From the NCBI GenBank assembly GCA_045654025.1, contig JAZOMO010000029.1, forward strand, positions 1 to 6,860: a stretch of 6,860 bases of DNA. The letters are read 5' to 3'. Numbering within the stretch: the stretch's first letter is position 1; each line of letters opens with the position of its first letter. A program made the translations under genes and the position numbers. Below the pieces are notes generated by a model. The model ran no database searches. It saw only the letters and a list, made by a program, of their open reading frames with translations, and was not told the origin of the DNA. The DNA is from Scatosoma sp045654025 (GTDB lineage Bacteria; Bacillota; Clostridia; Christensenellales; Borkfalkiaceae). Positions 1 to 5,828 of this stretch are shown piece by piece.

Positions 1-1
1 T

Positions 2-100
2 AGCGAGCAAATTTTCGTCTTCTACAAGGCGAAAGCCACAGGTAAACCTGCACGGTTTATCAAGGGTTTCAACGAAGTAGCAGGCAAAATTTACCGCTAA
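2..100 (+). CDS. C-terminal end of an unidentified protein (5' end outside the window)
   Basis: An open plus-strand frame runs in from the left edge and stops at TAA 98-100, leaving 32 codons. The visible peptide is mixed and basic, with six lysines and two arginines, and ends FNEVAGKIYR. It has no membrane segment, metal-binding cysteines or motif I can assign, so I give no function. It may be real because the frame is open from the edge, its lysine-rich composition looks like a protein end, and its stop lies just 29 bp from the stop of the converging minus-strand thioredoxin-like gene, as expected for two genes meeting tail to tail. The fragment is too short to exclude a chance open frame. 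No strong terminator is seen in the 101-129 gap. Confidence 0.5.
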   Translation, partial: SEQIFVFYKAKATGKPARFIKGFNEVAGKIYR

Positions 101-129
101 AAATCTTGGTTTGGATTATATTGCTTTGG

Positions 130-462
130 TTAACCTTTCGATGCTCTGCGTTCTTCGATTTTGGCATCCAACCAGATTTCCAAAATCTCTTCGGGCTGAA
201 AGCCTGCAACCCTCGCAAAGATTTCCCCATCGTCCATCAGTAAAATCGTAGGCACGCGCAACACTTCCCATTCTTCCATCAGTTCGACAGTCGAATAGTC
301 TGCCTCTACGTGTACGAGGCGTACGTCGTCCCTTGCAGAACACAGCCGTTCCAAAATCGGCATCAGCGTCAAGCAGTTGGCACAGCTCTCGCCGCTGACC
401 TCTACTACGCACAGCCCATGCAGCTGTTCTTTATAATTTTTCTTTCCGATCAACTCGCCCAT
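130..462 (-). CDS. Thioredoxin-fold protein with a CANC redox motif
   Basis: The product has 110 residues, the usual size of a single-domain thioredoxin. A CxxC pair, C27-A-N-C30, sits after a beta strand (residues 17-23) and before a helix. The family's cis-proline is P71 in RVPTILLMDDG, followed by the DG turn and a C-terminal amphipathic helix (residues 90-105). Thioredoxins use such pairs to reduce disulfides in the cytoplasm. No signal peptide or membrane segment is seen. The classic WCGPC is replaced by SCANC, with serine for the active-site tryptophan and no proline between the cysteines, so redox potential and partners may differ from housekeeping TrxA. C18 and C41 are additional cysteines. 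The ATG lies 3 bp after the pflA stop. A GGAG site inside the last codons of pflA (469-472), six bases from the ATG, points to translational coupling. A role in keeping an oxygen-sensitive partner reduced is only inference. Confidence 0.88.
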   Translation of the reverse strand: MGELIGKKNYKEQLHGLCVVEVSGESCANCLTLMPILERLCSARDDVRLVHVEADYSTVELMEEWEVLRVPTILLMDDGEIFARVAGFQPEEILEIWLDAKIEERRASKG

Positions 463-465
463 AGT

Positions 466-1218
466 TTACTCCGTCAACAGCCGTTTTGCGTTTTCAACGC
501 GTTCCTTAATCGGCGGTTGTACTCCCTTTAAGGGATATTCGATGCCCAGCTTTTCATACTTGACCTCGCCCATCGTGTGGTAAGGCAAAACCTCTACCTT
601 CTCCACCGAATTCAGCGTGTCTATGAATGCGCGCAAGCGTTTCAAACTCTCATCGTCGTCCGTCAGCCCCGGCACGAGCACGTGTCTTATCCACATTTTC
701 TTGCCGTGGTCGCTTAAGAACTTCGCAAACGCCAGGGGTCGTTCGTTGGAAACGCCCGTCAAAAGCTTGTGCTTGTCCTCGTCGACGTGCTTGATATCCA
801 GCAAGAACAGGTCGCACACCTCTAAGAGCGCCTCGTGTTTTCTCACGCTTTCGGGATCGCTAGGATTAAAGGTGATTCCCGTCGTGTCCGCGCAGGTCGT
901 CACGCCTTGCGCCTTCAAACGGCGAAACAGCTCGGTGATAAAGTCGATTTGCAACAGCGGTTCTCCGCCCGAAGCGGTAACCCCACCTTTATCGCCATAA
1001 TAGCCCTTGTATTTCATCACGCGAGAGGCGACGTCCTCTACGGTGTATTCCGTGCCGTCCGTACCATTCCACGTGTCGGGGTTATGACAATACTGGCAAC
1101 GCAAGGGGCAGCCCTGCATAAATACAACAAAGCGAATTCCCGGACCGTCTACCGTCCCAAACGATTCAAACGAATGAATACGACCTACCAAAACCTGCTC
1201 CTTTTCGACGTTTTTCAC
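466..1218 (-). CDS. pflA: Pyruvate formate-lyase activating enzyme (radical SAM)
   Basis: The product is a cytoplasmic radical-SAM enzyme. In this family it uses a [4Fe-4S] cluster and S-adenosylmethionine to place a glycyl radical on pyruvate formate-lyase, enabling anaerobic cleavage of pyruvate to acetyl-CoA and formate. The cluster motif C37-x3-C41-x2-C44 is present and followed by HNPDTW. Other family hallmarks are RIHSFES and GTVDGPGIRF (13-30), the SAM-binding SGGEP (83-87), DTTG (111-114), LLDIKH (139-144), WIRHVLVPG (176-184) and LPYH (211-214). Length is 250 residues against about 246 for the E. coli enzyme. No ferredoxin-like cluster insert is present, so this is the short PflA type. 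The listed start is GTG at 1218, but its only close purine run ends one base before it. A TTG at 1191 (codon 10) has AAGGAG six bases upstream and gives MVGRIHSFES, close to the E. coli N-terminus. No pflB lies in the window; the downstream partner is a thioredoxin-like gene. Confidence 0.95.
   Translation of the reverse strand: MKNVEKEQVLVGRIHSFESFGTVDGPGIRFVVFMQGCPLRCQYCHNPDTWNGTDGTEYTVEDVASRVMKYKGYYGDKGGVTASGGEPLLQIDFITELFRRLKAQGVTTCADTTGITFNPSDPESVRKHEALLEVCDLFLLDIKHVDEDKHKLLTGVSNERPLAFAKFLSDHGKKMWIRHVLVPGLTDDDESLKRLRAFIDTLNSVEKVEVLPYHTMGEVKYEKLGIEYPLKGVQPPIKERVENAKRLLTE
1198..1203 (-). promoter_or_regulatory. Ribosome binding site favouring a TTG start for pflA
   Basis: On the minus strand the sequence AAGGAG lies six bases before TTG (1191-1189), in frame with pflA. 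The upstream GTG (1218-1216) has AGAGG ending one base before the codon, which is too close for normal initiation, and a more distant AGGG about 11 bases away. The spacing therefore favours TTG, giving a 241-residue product. Use of GTG cannot be excluded, since a site inside the gene can arise by chance from Lys-Glu codons. Confidence 0.5.
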
Positions 1219-1233
1219 GCCTCTTTACGCCCT

Positions 1234-1270
1234 AAAAAAGCGCTTACGTCTTATAAGACGCCACGCTTTT
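1234..1270 (-). terminator. Terminator-like hairpin in the pflA leader (possible attenuator or operator)
   Basis: On the minus strand the outer arms AAAAGCG (1270-1264) and CGCTTTT (1242-1236) can form seven pairs. A small internal loop separates them from a perfect 14-base palindrome, CGTCTTATAAGACG (1260-1247). The right arm runs into six Ts (1239-1234). It lies about 20-60 bases downstream of the predicted transcription start of pflA and before either candidate start codon. As RNA it resembles an intrinsic terminator, suggesting attenuation or partial read-through. As DNA the palindrome could be a repressor or activator site. The structure is AT-rich in its outer arm, so its strength is uncertain. 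Confidence 0.42.
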
Positions 1271-1298
1271 CAGCCGTTCCCTTCTCAAGGTCAAGTAT

Positions 1299-1327
1299 AT
1301 TATAACACCGCCGACCCTAAATGTCAA
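1299..1327 (-). promoter_or_regulatory. Sigma-A (sigma-70 type) promoter of the pflA-thioredoxin unit
   Basis: On the minus strand a perfect TTGACA (1327-1322) is followed by a 17-base spacer and a perfect TATAAT (1304-1299), with the extended -10 TG one base upstream (1307-1306). Transcription would start near 1292, leaving a leader of about 75 bases to the GTG or about 100 to the TTG. A- and T-tracts at roughly 1338-1366 lie upstream of the -35 and could act as an UP element. They also occupy most of the gap after gtrA, where I see no strong terminator, so read-through from gtrA is possible. Confidence 0.9.
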
Positions 1328-1405
1328 GCCTTCGGGCAAAAATTTTTTGAATTTTTCTAAAAAATTATTAGGATTAAATCTTATTAGCAAAAATTTTATA
1401 ATTGA

Positions 1406-1906
1406 TTACTTGAAAATAAATTTCTTGCGAGCAAAGTAGTTGAACACCAGCACGATACAGGTAGTGACGGCTTTTAACAGCCATTCGTTCCAGCCGAGGG
1501 AGAAAAACTGCTCTACACCAAACAGCGGAAAGGAGGGAACGAGCAACACGCCCACCCCTACCGCAACCTGCGTGAACACCAAGCCGATGAGGGCAATTAC
1601 CGTAAATTTGACAAAATCCTTCTTCGATTTCACGTCCACCGAACGTTTCCCGTCACGGAACACGAAGGCAACGGACAGCACCCAGTTGATTAGCAAGCCA
1701 ACCAAAAAGCCCAAGGTGGTAGCAATCACCGCCGATGCGGCGTCCCAAATGGCGCTTTCATAGAAGAGCTCGGCTGGCAGGGCGACCTTGCGAAAGAAAA
1801 GGTAGACGGCGTAATCGCATACGGTTGCCAGCCCACCTACCAACAAAAAGCGGACAATTTCGCCAACCAGCCGTTTGTTTTTATCTCTTTTTTCTTCTAA
1901 ATCCAT
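1406..1906 (-). CDS. GtrA-family four-helix membrane protein
   Basis: The product has 166 residues, normal for the family, and four predicted membrane helices at about 17-38, 56-83, 99-123 and 142-160. Family features include RFLLVGGLATVCDYAVY in helix 1, the asparagine-containing INWVLSVAFVF at the end of helix 2, and the typical ending NYFARKKFIF. The N-terminus is charged with no signal peptide. GtrA-like proteins are associated with moving undecaprenyl-linked sugars across the cytoplasmic membrane for cell-surface glycan modification, but many members have no tested role. No glycosyltransferase gene lies beside this one, so the substrate cannot be inferred. The ATG at 1906 has AAGGGGG (1918-1912) five bases upstream. 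The gene has its own promoter immediately after the rpoC terminator and appears to be a single-gene unit, unless transcription continues into pflA. Confidence 0.9.
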   Translation of the reverse strand: MDLEEKRDKNKRLVGEIVRFLLVGGLATVCDYAVYLFFRKVALPAELFYESAIWDAASAVIATTLGFLVGLLINWVLSVAFVFRDGKRSVDVKSKKDFVKFTVIALIGLVFTQVAVGVGVLLVPSFPLFGVEQFFSLGWNEWLLKAVTTCIVLVFNYFARKKFIFK

Positions 1907-1928
1907 ACCTGCCCCCTTGATTTTCCTT

Positions 1929-1957
1929 ATTATAGCACTTTTCTATCCCTTTGTCAA
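1929..1957 (-). promoter_or_regulatory. Sigma-A promoter of the GtrA-family gene
   Basis: On the minus strand a perfect TTGACA (1957-1952), a 17-base spacer and a perfect TATAAT (1934-1929) are present, with TGC immediately before the -10 (extended -10). Transcription would start near 1922, giving a leader of only about 16 bases that is mostly ribosome binding site. The -35 begins three bases after the T-tract of the rpoC terminator, so terminator and promoter are packed back to back. Confidence 0.92.
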
Positions 1958-1960
1958 TAG

Positions 1961-1989
1961 AAAAACTTCCGCAGGTTTCCCTGCGGAAG
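1961..1989 (-). terminator. Intrinsic terminator of the rpoBC transcript
   Basis: On the minus strand a perfect 10-bp stem (CTTCCGCAGG pairing with CCTGCGGAAG) closes a GAAA tetraloop and is followed by five Ts (1965-1961). It begins 11 bases after the rpoC stop. The GC-rich stem and stable loop make it a strong rho-independent terminator. It closes the RNA polymerase transcript before the gtrA promoter. Confidence 0.95.
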
Positions 1990-2000
1990 CTTCATTTTGA

Positions 2001-5000
2001 TTATGCGTTTTCTTCGCTTTCTACTGCATCTGCGACAGCCGTTTCTTCGGTTGCCTTAGCCGCATAGCCTACGTACTGAGGCGCAAGAGACTTGTAGCTC
2101 TTGAAGCCCGTACCTGCAGGAATCAGCTTACCGATGATAACGTTTTCCTTGAGGCCAACAAGGTAGTCTCTCTTGTTGCGGATAGCCGCTTCGGTGAGTA
2201 CCTTGGAGGTTTCCTGGAAGGAAGCCGCCGACAAGAAGGAATCGCTTGCAAGTGCCGCTTTCGCGATACCCAGCAGTACACGTCTTGCCAAAGCGGGACG
2301 CTTACCCTGTTGCAACGCTTTCGCACATTCTTCTTGGAAGGTAACCATATCAACGAGCTCGCCAGGAAGCAAATCGGTATCGCCTGCGTTTTCAACGCGT
2401 ACCTTCTTGAGCATCTGACGAACGATGATTTCGATGTGCTTATCGTTGATGTCAACGCCTTGCGAACGGTAAACCGTCTGTACCTGTTCAAGGATATAGT
2501 CCTGAACACCCTTGACACCCTGCACGCGGAGGATATCCTGAGGCCATACGCTACCCGTGTTCAACAACTTGCCAGGAACAACCTTGTCGCCCGTCGCAAC
2601 CTTAACGTCTGCGTTGAACGGCAATACGTATTCCTTGATAAGCTCCTTAGATTCAGGATTCAAAATTCTGATATGGTTCTGACCGTCGCCGTTATCCAGC
2701 TCTACAACACCTTCTACTTCACAAAGGGTTGCGCAGCCCTTCGGCTTACGAACTTCGAACAATTCTTCGACACGGGGAAGACCCTGCGTGATGTCGCCCG
2801 TTGCCGCGATACCACCCGTATGGAAGGTACGCATGGTAAGCTGAGTACCAGGTTCACCGATGGACTGAGCCGCAATCGGACCGACTGCTTCACCGACCTG
2901 AACGGGCAACGTGGTAGCCATGTTCTTACCGTAGCACTTCGCGCAAACGCCGCCACGGGTGTTGCAGGCAAAGATGCTGCGGATGGAAACTTCCTTGATA
3001 CCTGCCGCAACGATAGCCTTCGCTTCGTCTTCGTCGATGAACTGGTTGGTTGCAACCAAAACTTCGCCCGTAGCAGGATCGATGACGTCCTCTGCCGCGA
3101 AACGGCCCTTCAATCTGTCTTCCAAACCTTCGATTCTCTTGTCGTCTGCGCCCTTGATTTCACGAACTACGACGCCCTGAGGCTTTCTGCCTGCGTAGCA
3201 GTCGTCTTCACGAACGACGATTTCGTGCGAAACGTCTACAAGACGACGGGTCAAGTAACCAGAGTCTGCCGTCTTCAAAGCGGTATCGGTCAAACCTTTA
3301 CGGCCACCGTGCGAGGAAATGAAGTATTCGAGAACGGACAAGCCGTTACGGAAACACGATTTAACGGGAACTTCGATCTTTTTACCCTGAGGGTTAACCA
3401 TTAGACCACGCATACCAGCAAGCTGCTTAATCTGGTCGATCGAACCACGCGCGCCGGAGTCTGCCATCACCCAAATAGGATTGAACTTGTCTTCTTCACC
3501 CTGCTTTTTGAGGAGATCTGCCACTTCGCTGGTAGCAGCATCCCACTGCTTGATAACCTCTTCATAGCGCTGTTCTTCGTTCATCAAACCACGCGCGTAG
3601 CTCTTGGAAATCTTTGCAACTTCCTTTTCTGCTCTTTCGAGGATTGCCTCTTTCTGAGGAGGTACCTTCATATCGAATACGGACGTCGTCAAAGCGGCAA
3701 TCGTGGAATACTTATAACCACGTTCCTTCATCGCGTCAAGCACGTAAGACGCCTTAGGCGCTTTACCCGTCTTGAAGGCTGCCTCAACGATTCTGGAAAG
3801 GTGCTTTTTGCCGATTGCTCTTGCGCTGCCGATGAATTCGGTATCAAGCTCCAAGCGCAGGTAGTCTTCGGGATCGTTTCTCTTAACAAAGCCCAAATCC
3901 TGAGGCAAACCGTCGTTGTAGATCAAACGGCCGATGGTCGTTTTGATGATACCGACAACCTCTCTCTTGCCCGTCTTGGGGTTGAGCTGTACGTACGCGC
4001 TCTTGACGTACGTCTTGCCAGCCGCAAGCTGTTCTTCCTTGGAAGGAAGGTCCAAACGGGTCATCAAAGGCACGTCGTCAAACTTCCCTTCGGGAAGTTC
4101 AATGATACGCTTGAGGTACATTTCGTCCTGTTCGTGAGCAAGGCGCATCTGGTATGCGATCATCGCTTCATTTTCGGACGCGTACATAGCGGGTACGTAG
4201 ACCTCGCCGTTTTCGTTAGGACGGCCCTGGTCGTCGTACTTCTTGCCTTCTTCACGGCGCTTAATCGTCAAGCAGTAAGCACCGATAATCATATCCTGCG
4301 TAGGCGACATGACAGATTTACCGTCAGCCAGCTTCAGGATGTTGTTTGCCGAAAGCATCAGGAATCTTGCTTCCGCCTGAGCCTCTACGCTAAGGGGAAG
4401 GTGCACAGCCATCTGGTCACCGTCGAAGTCGGCGTTGAAGGGGCCGCAGACAAGGGGAGAAATCTTGATTGCTCTACCCTCGATGAGTACGGGTTCGAAC
4501 GCTTGAATAGACAGACGGTGCAACGTAGGTGCACGGTTCAACAGCACGGGATGGTCCTTAATAACGTCTTCGAGGACATTCCAAACCATATCCTTTGCTT
4601 CTTCTACGGCGCGTTTTGCCGTCTTGATGTTCTGGCACTGACCGTTTTCTACAAGGCGTTTCATGATGAACGGCTTGAAAAGCTCGATTGCCATTTCCTT
4701 AGGCAGACCGCACTGGTAGATTTTCAGTTCAGGACCTACGACGATAACCGAACGACCAGAATAGTCTACACGCTTACCCAGCAAGTTCTGACGGAAACGA
4801 CCCTGCTTACCACGAAGCATCGCGGACAGCGACTTGAGTTCACGGTTGGAAGGACCGGTGAGAGCCTTGCCCTTTCTGCCGTTGTCGATGAGCGCGTCTA
4901 CTGCTTCCTGCAACATACGCTTTTCGTTCTTGACAATCATTTCGGGCGCGCCGATTTCGACCATCTTCTTCAAGCGGTTGTTACGGTTGATAACACGACG

Positions 5001-5807
5001 GTACAAGTCGTTCAAGTCGGAGGTAGCAAATCTACCGCCGTCGAGCTGTACCATGGGACGGATATCGGGGGGAATGACGGGCAGAACGGTCAAAATCATC
5101 CATTCGGGACGGTTGCCGCTCTTGCGGAAGGATTCGATAACTTCCAAACGCTTAACAGCCTTCGCAACCTTCTGGCTGGGGCCTTTCGTGTTTTCCGCTT
5201 TTTCGTCAATAATCTTCTTGCAAGCCGCCGCCTCTGCATCGAGGTCTACTGCCTGCAACAGCTCGCGGATAGCTTCCGCGCCCATACCAACCTTCAAACC
5301 AGTCACGGACGAATCGCCGTACTGTTCTTCCAGTTCACGGTATACTTTATCGCTGATAACCTGTTTGTATTGCAATTCGGTAATGCAGCCGGGGTTCAAT
5401 ACGACGTGAGAAACGAAGTACAAAACTGCCTCCAACTGCTTAGGGGACATATCAAGCAACGTACCGATTTTGGAAGGCACGCCCTTGAAGTACCAGATGT
5501 GGGAAACGGGAGCCGCAAGCTCGATGTGACCCATTCTTTCGCGGCGGACCTTAGCGCGGGTAATTTCTACGCCGCACTTTTCACAGGTCTGACCCTTATA
5601 TTTTACCCTTTTGTATTTACCGCAATTACATTCCCAGTCCTTGCTCGGCCCGAAGATCTTTTCGCAGAAAAGACCGTCTTTTTCCGGCTTTTGGGAACGG
5701 TAGTTGATCGTTTCAGGCTTGGTTACCTCGCCATACGACCATTCTCTGATTTTTTCAGGAGAAGCGATGCTGATTTGAATAGAGTTAAAATCATTTAATT
5801 CGTACAT
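2001..5807 (-). CDS. rpoC: DNA-directed RNA polymerase subunit beta'
   Basis: This is the catalytic clamp subunit of RNA polymerase. In order: the N-terminal zinc site C60, C62, C75, C78; the lid/switch region GKRVDYSGRSVIVVGPEL (344-361); the Mg-binding catalytic motif NADFDGD with D460, D462 and D464; the bridge helix (about 825-855, SSHGGRKGLTDTALKTADSG); the second zinc site C870, C948, C955, C958; the trigger loop TMRTFHTGG (991-999), with M992, R993 and H996; and the C-terminal RSQGVDINDKHIEIIVRQM and SFQETTRVL-like blocks. The trigger loop carries no large insert of the proteobacterial kind. Length is 1268 residues, about 70 more than B. subtilis RpoC (about 1199, from memory); much of the excess seems to lie between residues 515 and 620. 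The ATG at 5807 has AAGGAG eight bases upstream, and the N-terminus MYELNDFNSIQI fits the family. It follows rpoB by 21 bp and is the last gene of its unit. Confidence 0.99.
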   Translation of the reverse strand: MYELNDFNSIQISIASPEKIREWSYGEVTKPETINYRSQKPEKDGLFCEKIFGPSKDWECNCGKYKRVKYKGQTCEKCGVEITRAKVRRERMGHIELAAPVSHIWYFKGVPSKIGTLLDMSPKQLEAVLYFVSHVVLNPGCITELQYKQVISDKVYRELEEQYGDSSVTGLKVGMGAEAIRELLQAVDLDAEAAACKKIIDEKAENTKGPSQKVAKAVKRLEVIESFRKSGNRPEWMILTVLPVIPPDIRPMVQLDGGRFATSDLNDLYRRVINRNNRLKKMVEIGAPEMIVKNEKRMLQEAVDALIDNGRKGKALTGPSNRELKSLSAMLRGKQGRFRQNLLGKRVDYSGRSVIVVGPELKIYQCGLPKEMAIELFKPFIMKRLVENGQCQNIKTAKRAVEEAKDMVWNVLEDVIKDHPVLLNRAPTLHRLSIQAFEPVLIEGRAIKISPLVCGPFNADFDGDQMAVHLPLSVEAQAEARFLMLSANNILKLADGKSVMSPTQDMIIGAYCLTIKRREEGKKYDDQGRPNENGEVYVPAMYASENEAMIAYQMRLAHEQDEMYLKRIIELPEGKFDDVPLMTRLDLPSKEEQLAAGKTYVKSAYVQLNPKTGKREVVGIIKTTIGRLIYNDGLPQDLGFVKRNDPEDYLRLELDTEFIGSARAIGKKHLSRIVEAAFKTGKAPKASYVLDAMKERGYKYSTIAALTTSVFDMKVPPQKEAILERAEKEVAKISKSYARGLMNEEQRYEEVIKQWDAATSEVADLLKKQGEEDKFNPIWVMADSGARGSIDQIKQLAGMRGLMVNPQGKKIEVPVKSCFRNGLSVLEYFISSHGGRKGLTDTALKTADSGYLTRRLVDVSHEIVVREDDCYAGRKPQGVVVREIKGADDKRIEGLEDRLKGRFAAEDVIDPATGEVLVATNQFIDEDEAKAIVAAGIKEVSIRSIFACNTRGGVCAKCYGKNMATTLPVQVGEAVGPIAAQSIGEPGTQLTMRTFHTGGIAATGDITQGLPRVEELFEVRKPKGCATLCEVEGVVELDNGDGQNHIRILNPESKELIKEYVLPFNADVKVATGDKVVPGKLLNTGSVWPQDILRVQGVKGVQDYILEQVQTVYRSQGVDINDKHIEIIVRQMLKKVRVENAGDTDLLPGELVDMVTFQEECAKALQQGKRPALARRVLLGIAKAALASDSFLSAASFQETSKVLTEAAIRNKRDYLVGLKENVIIGKLIPAGTGFKSYKSLAPQYVGYAAKATEETAVADAVESEENA

Positions 5808-5828
5808 AATAATCTCTCCTTACTCCTA

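Noticed and set aside
102..117. AATC...GATT inverted repeat in the convergent gap, a possible bidirectional terminator
   Set aside because: A four-pair AT-rich stem with an eight-base loop is too weak to call.
1290..1295. Second TTGAC-type -35 (TTGACC) downstream of the pflA -10
   Set aside because: No -10 lies at proper spacing downstream; TATAAG in the palindrome is too far away. It most likely falls at the transcript start of the main promoter.
1328..1337. GCC-TTCG-GGC hairpin just upstream of the pflA -35
   Set aside because: The stem has only three pairs and is not followed by a T-tract on the minus strand, so it does not support a gtrA terminator.
1365..1387. Direct repeat TTATTAG (1365-1371 and 1381-1387)
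   Set aside because: Seven-base AT-rich repeats are expected by chance in such a stretch, and no partner structure supports a binding site.
2310..3404. Plus-strand open frame (364 codons) opposite the 3' half of rpoC
   Set aside because: It is antisense to conserved beta' coding sequence, with no domain and no convincing ribosome site, so it is best explained as a shadow.
3801..5798. Long plus-strand open frame (665 codons) opposite rpoC
   Set aside because: It is fully antisense to an unmistakable rpoC. Its translation shows no recognisable domain, and long antisense frames are common opposite strongly biased genes.
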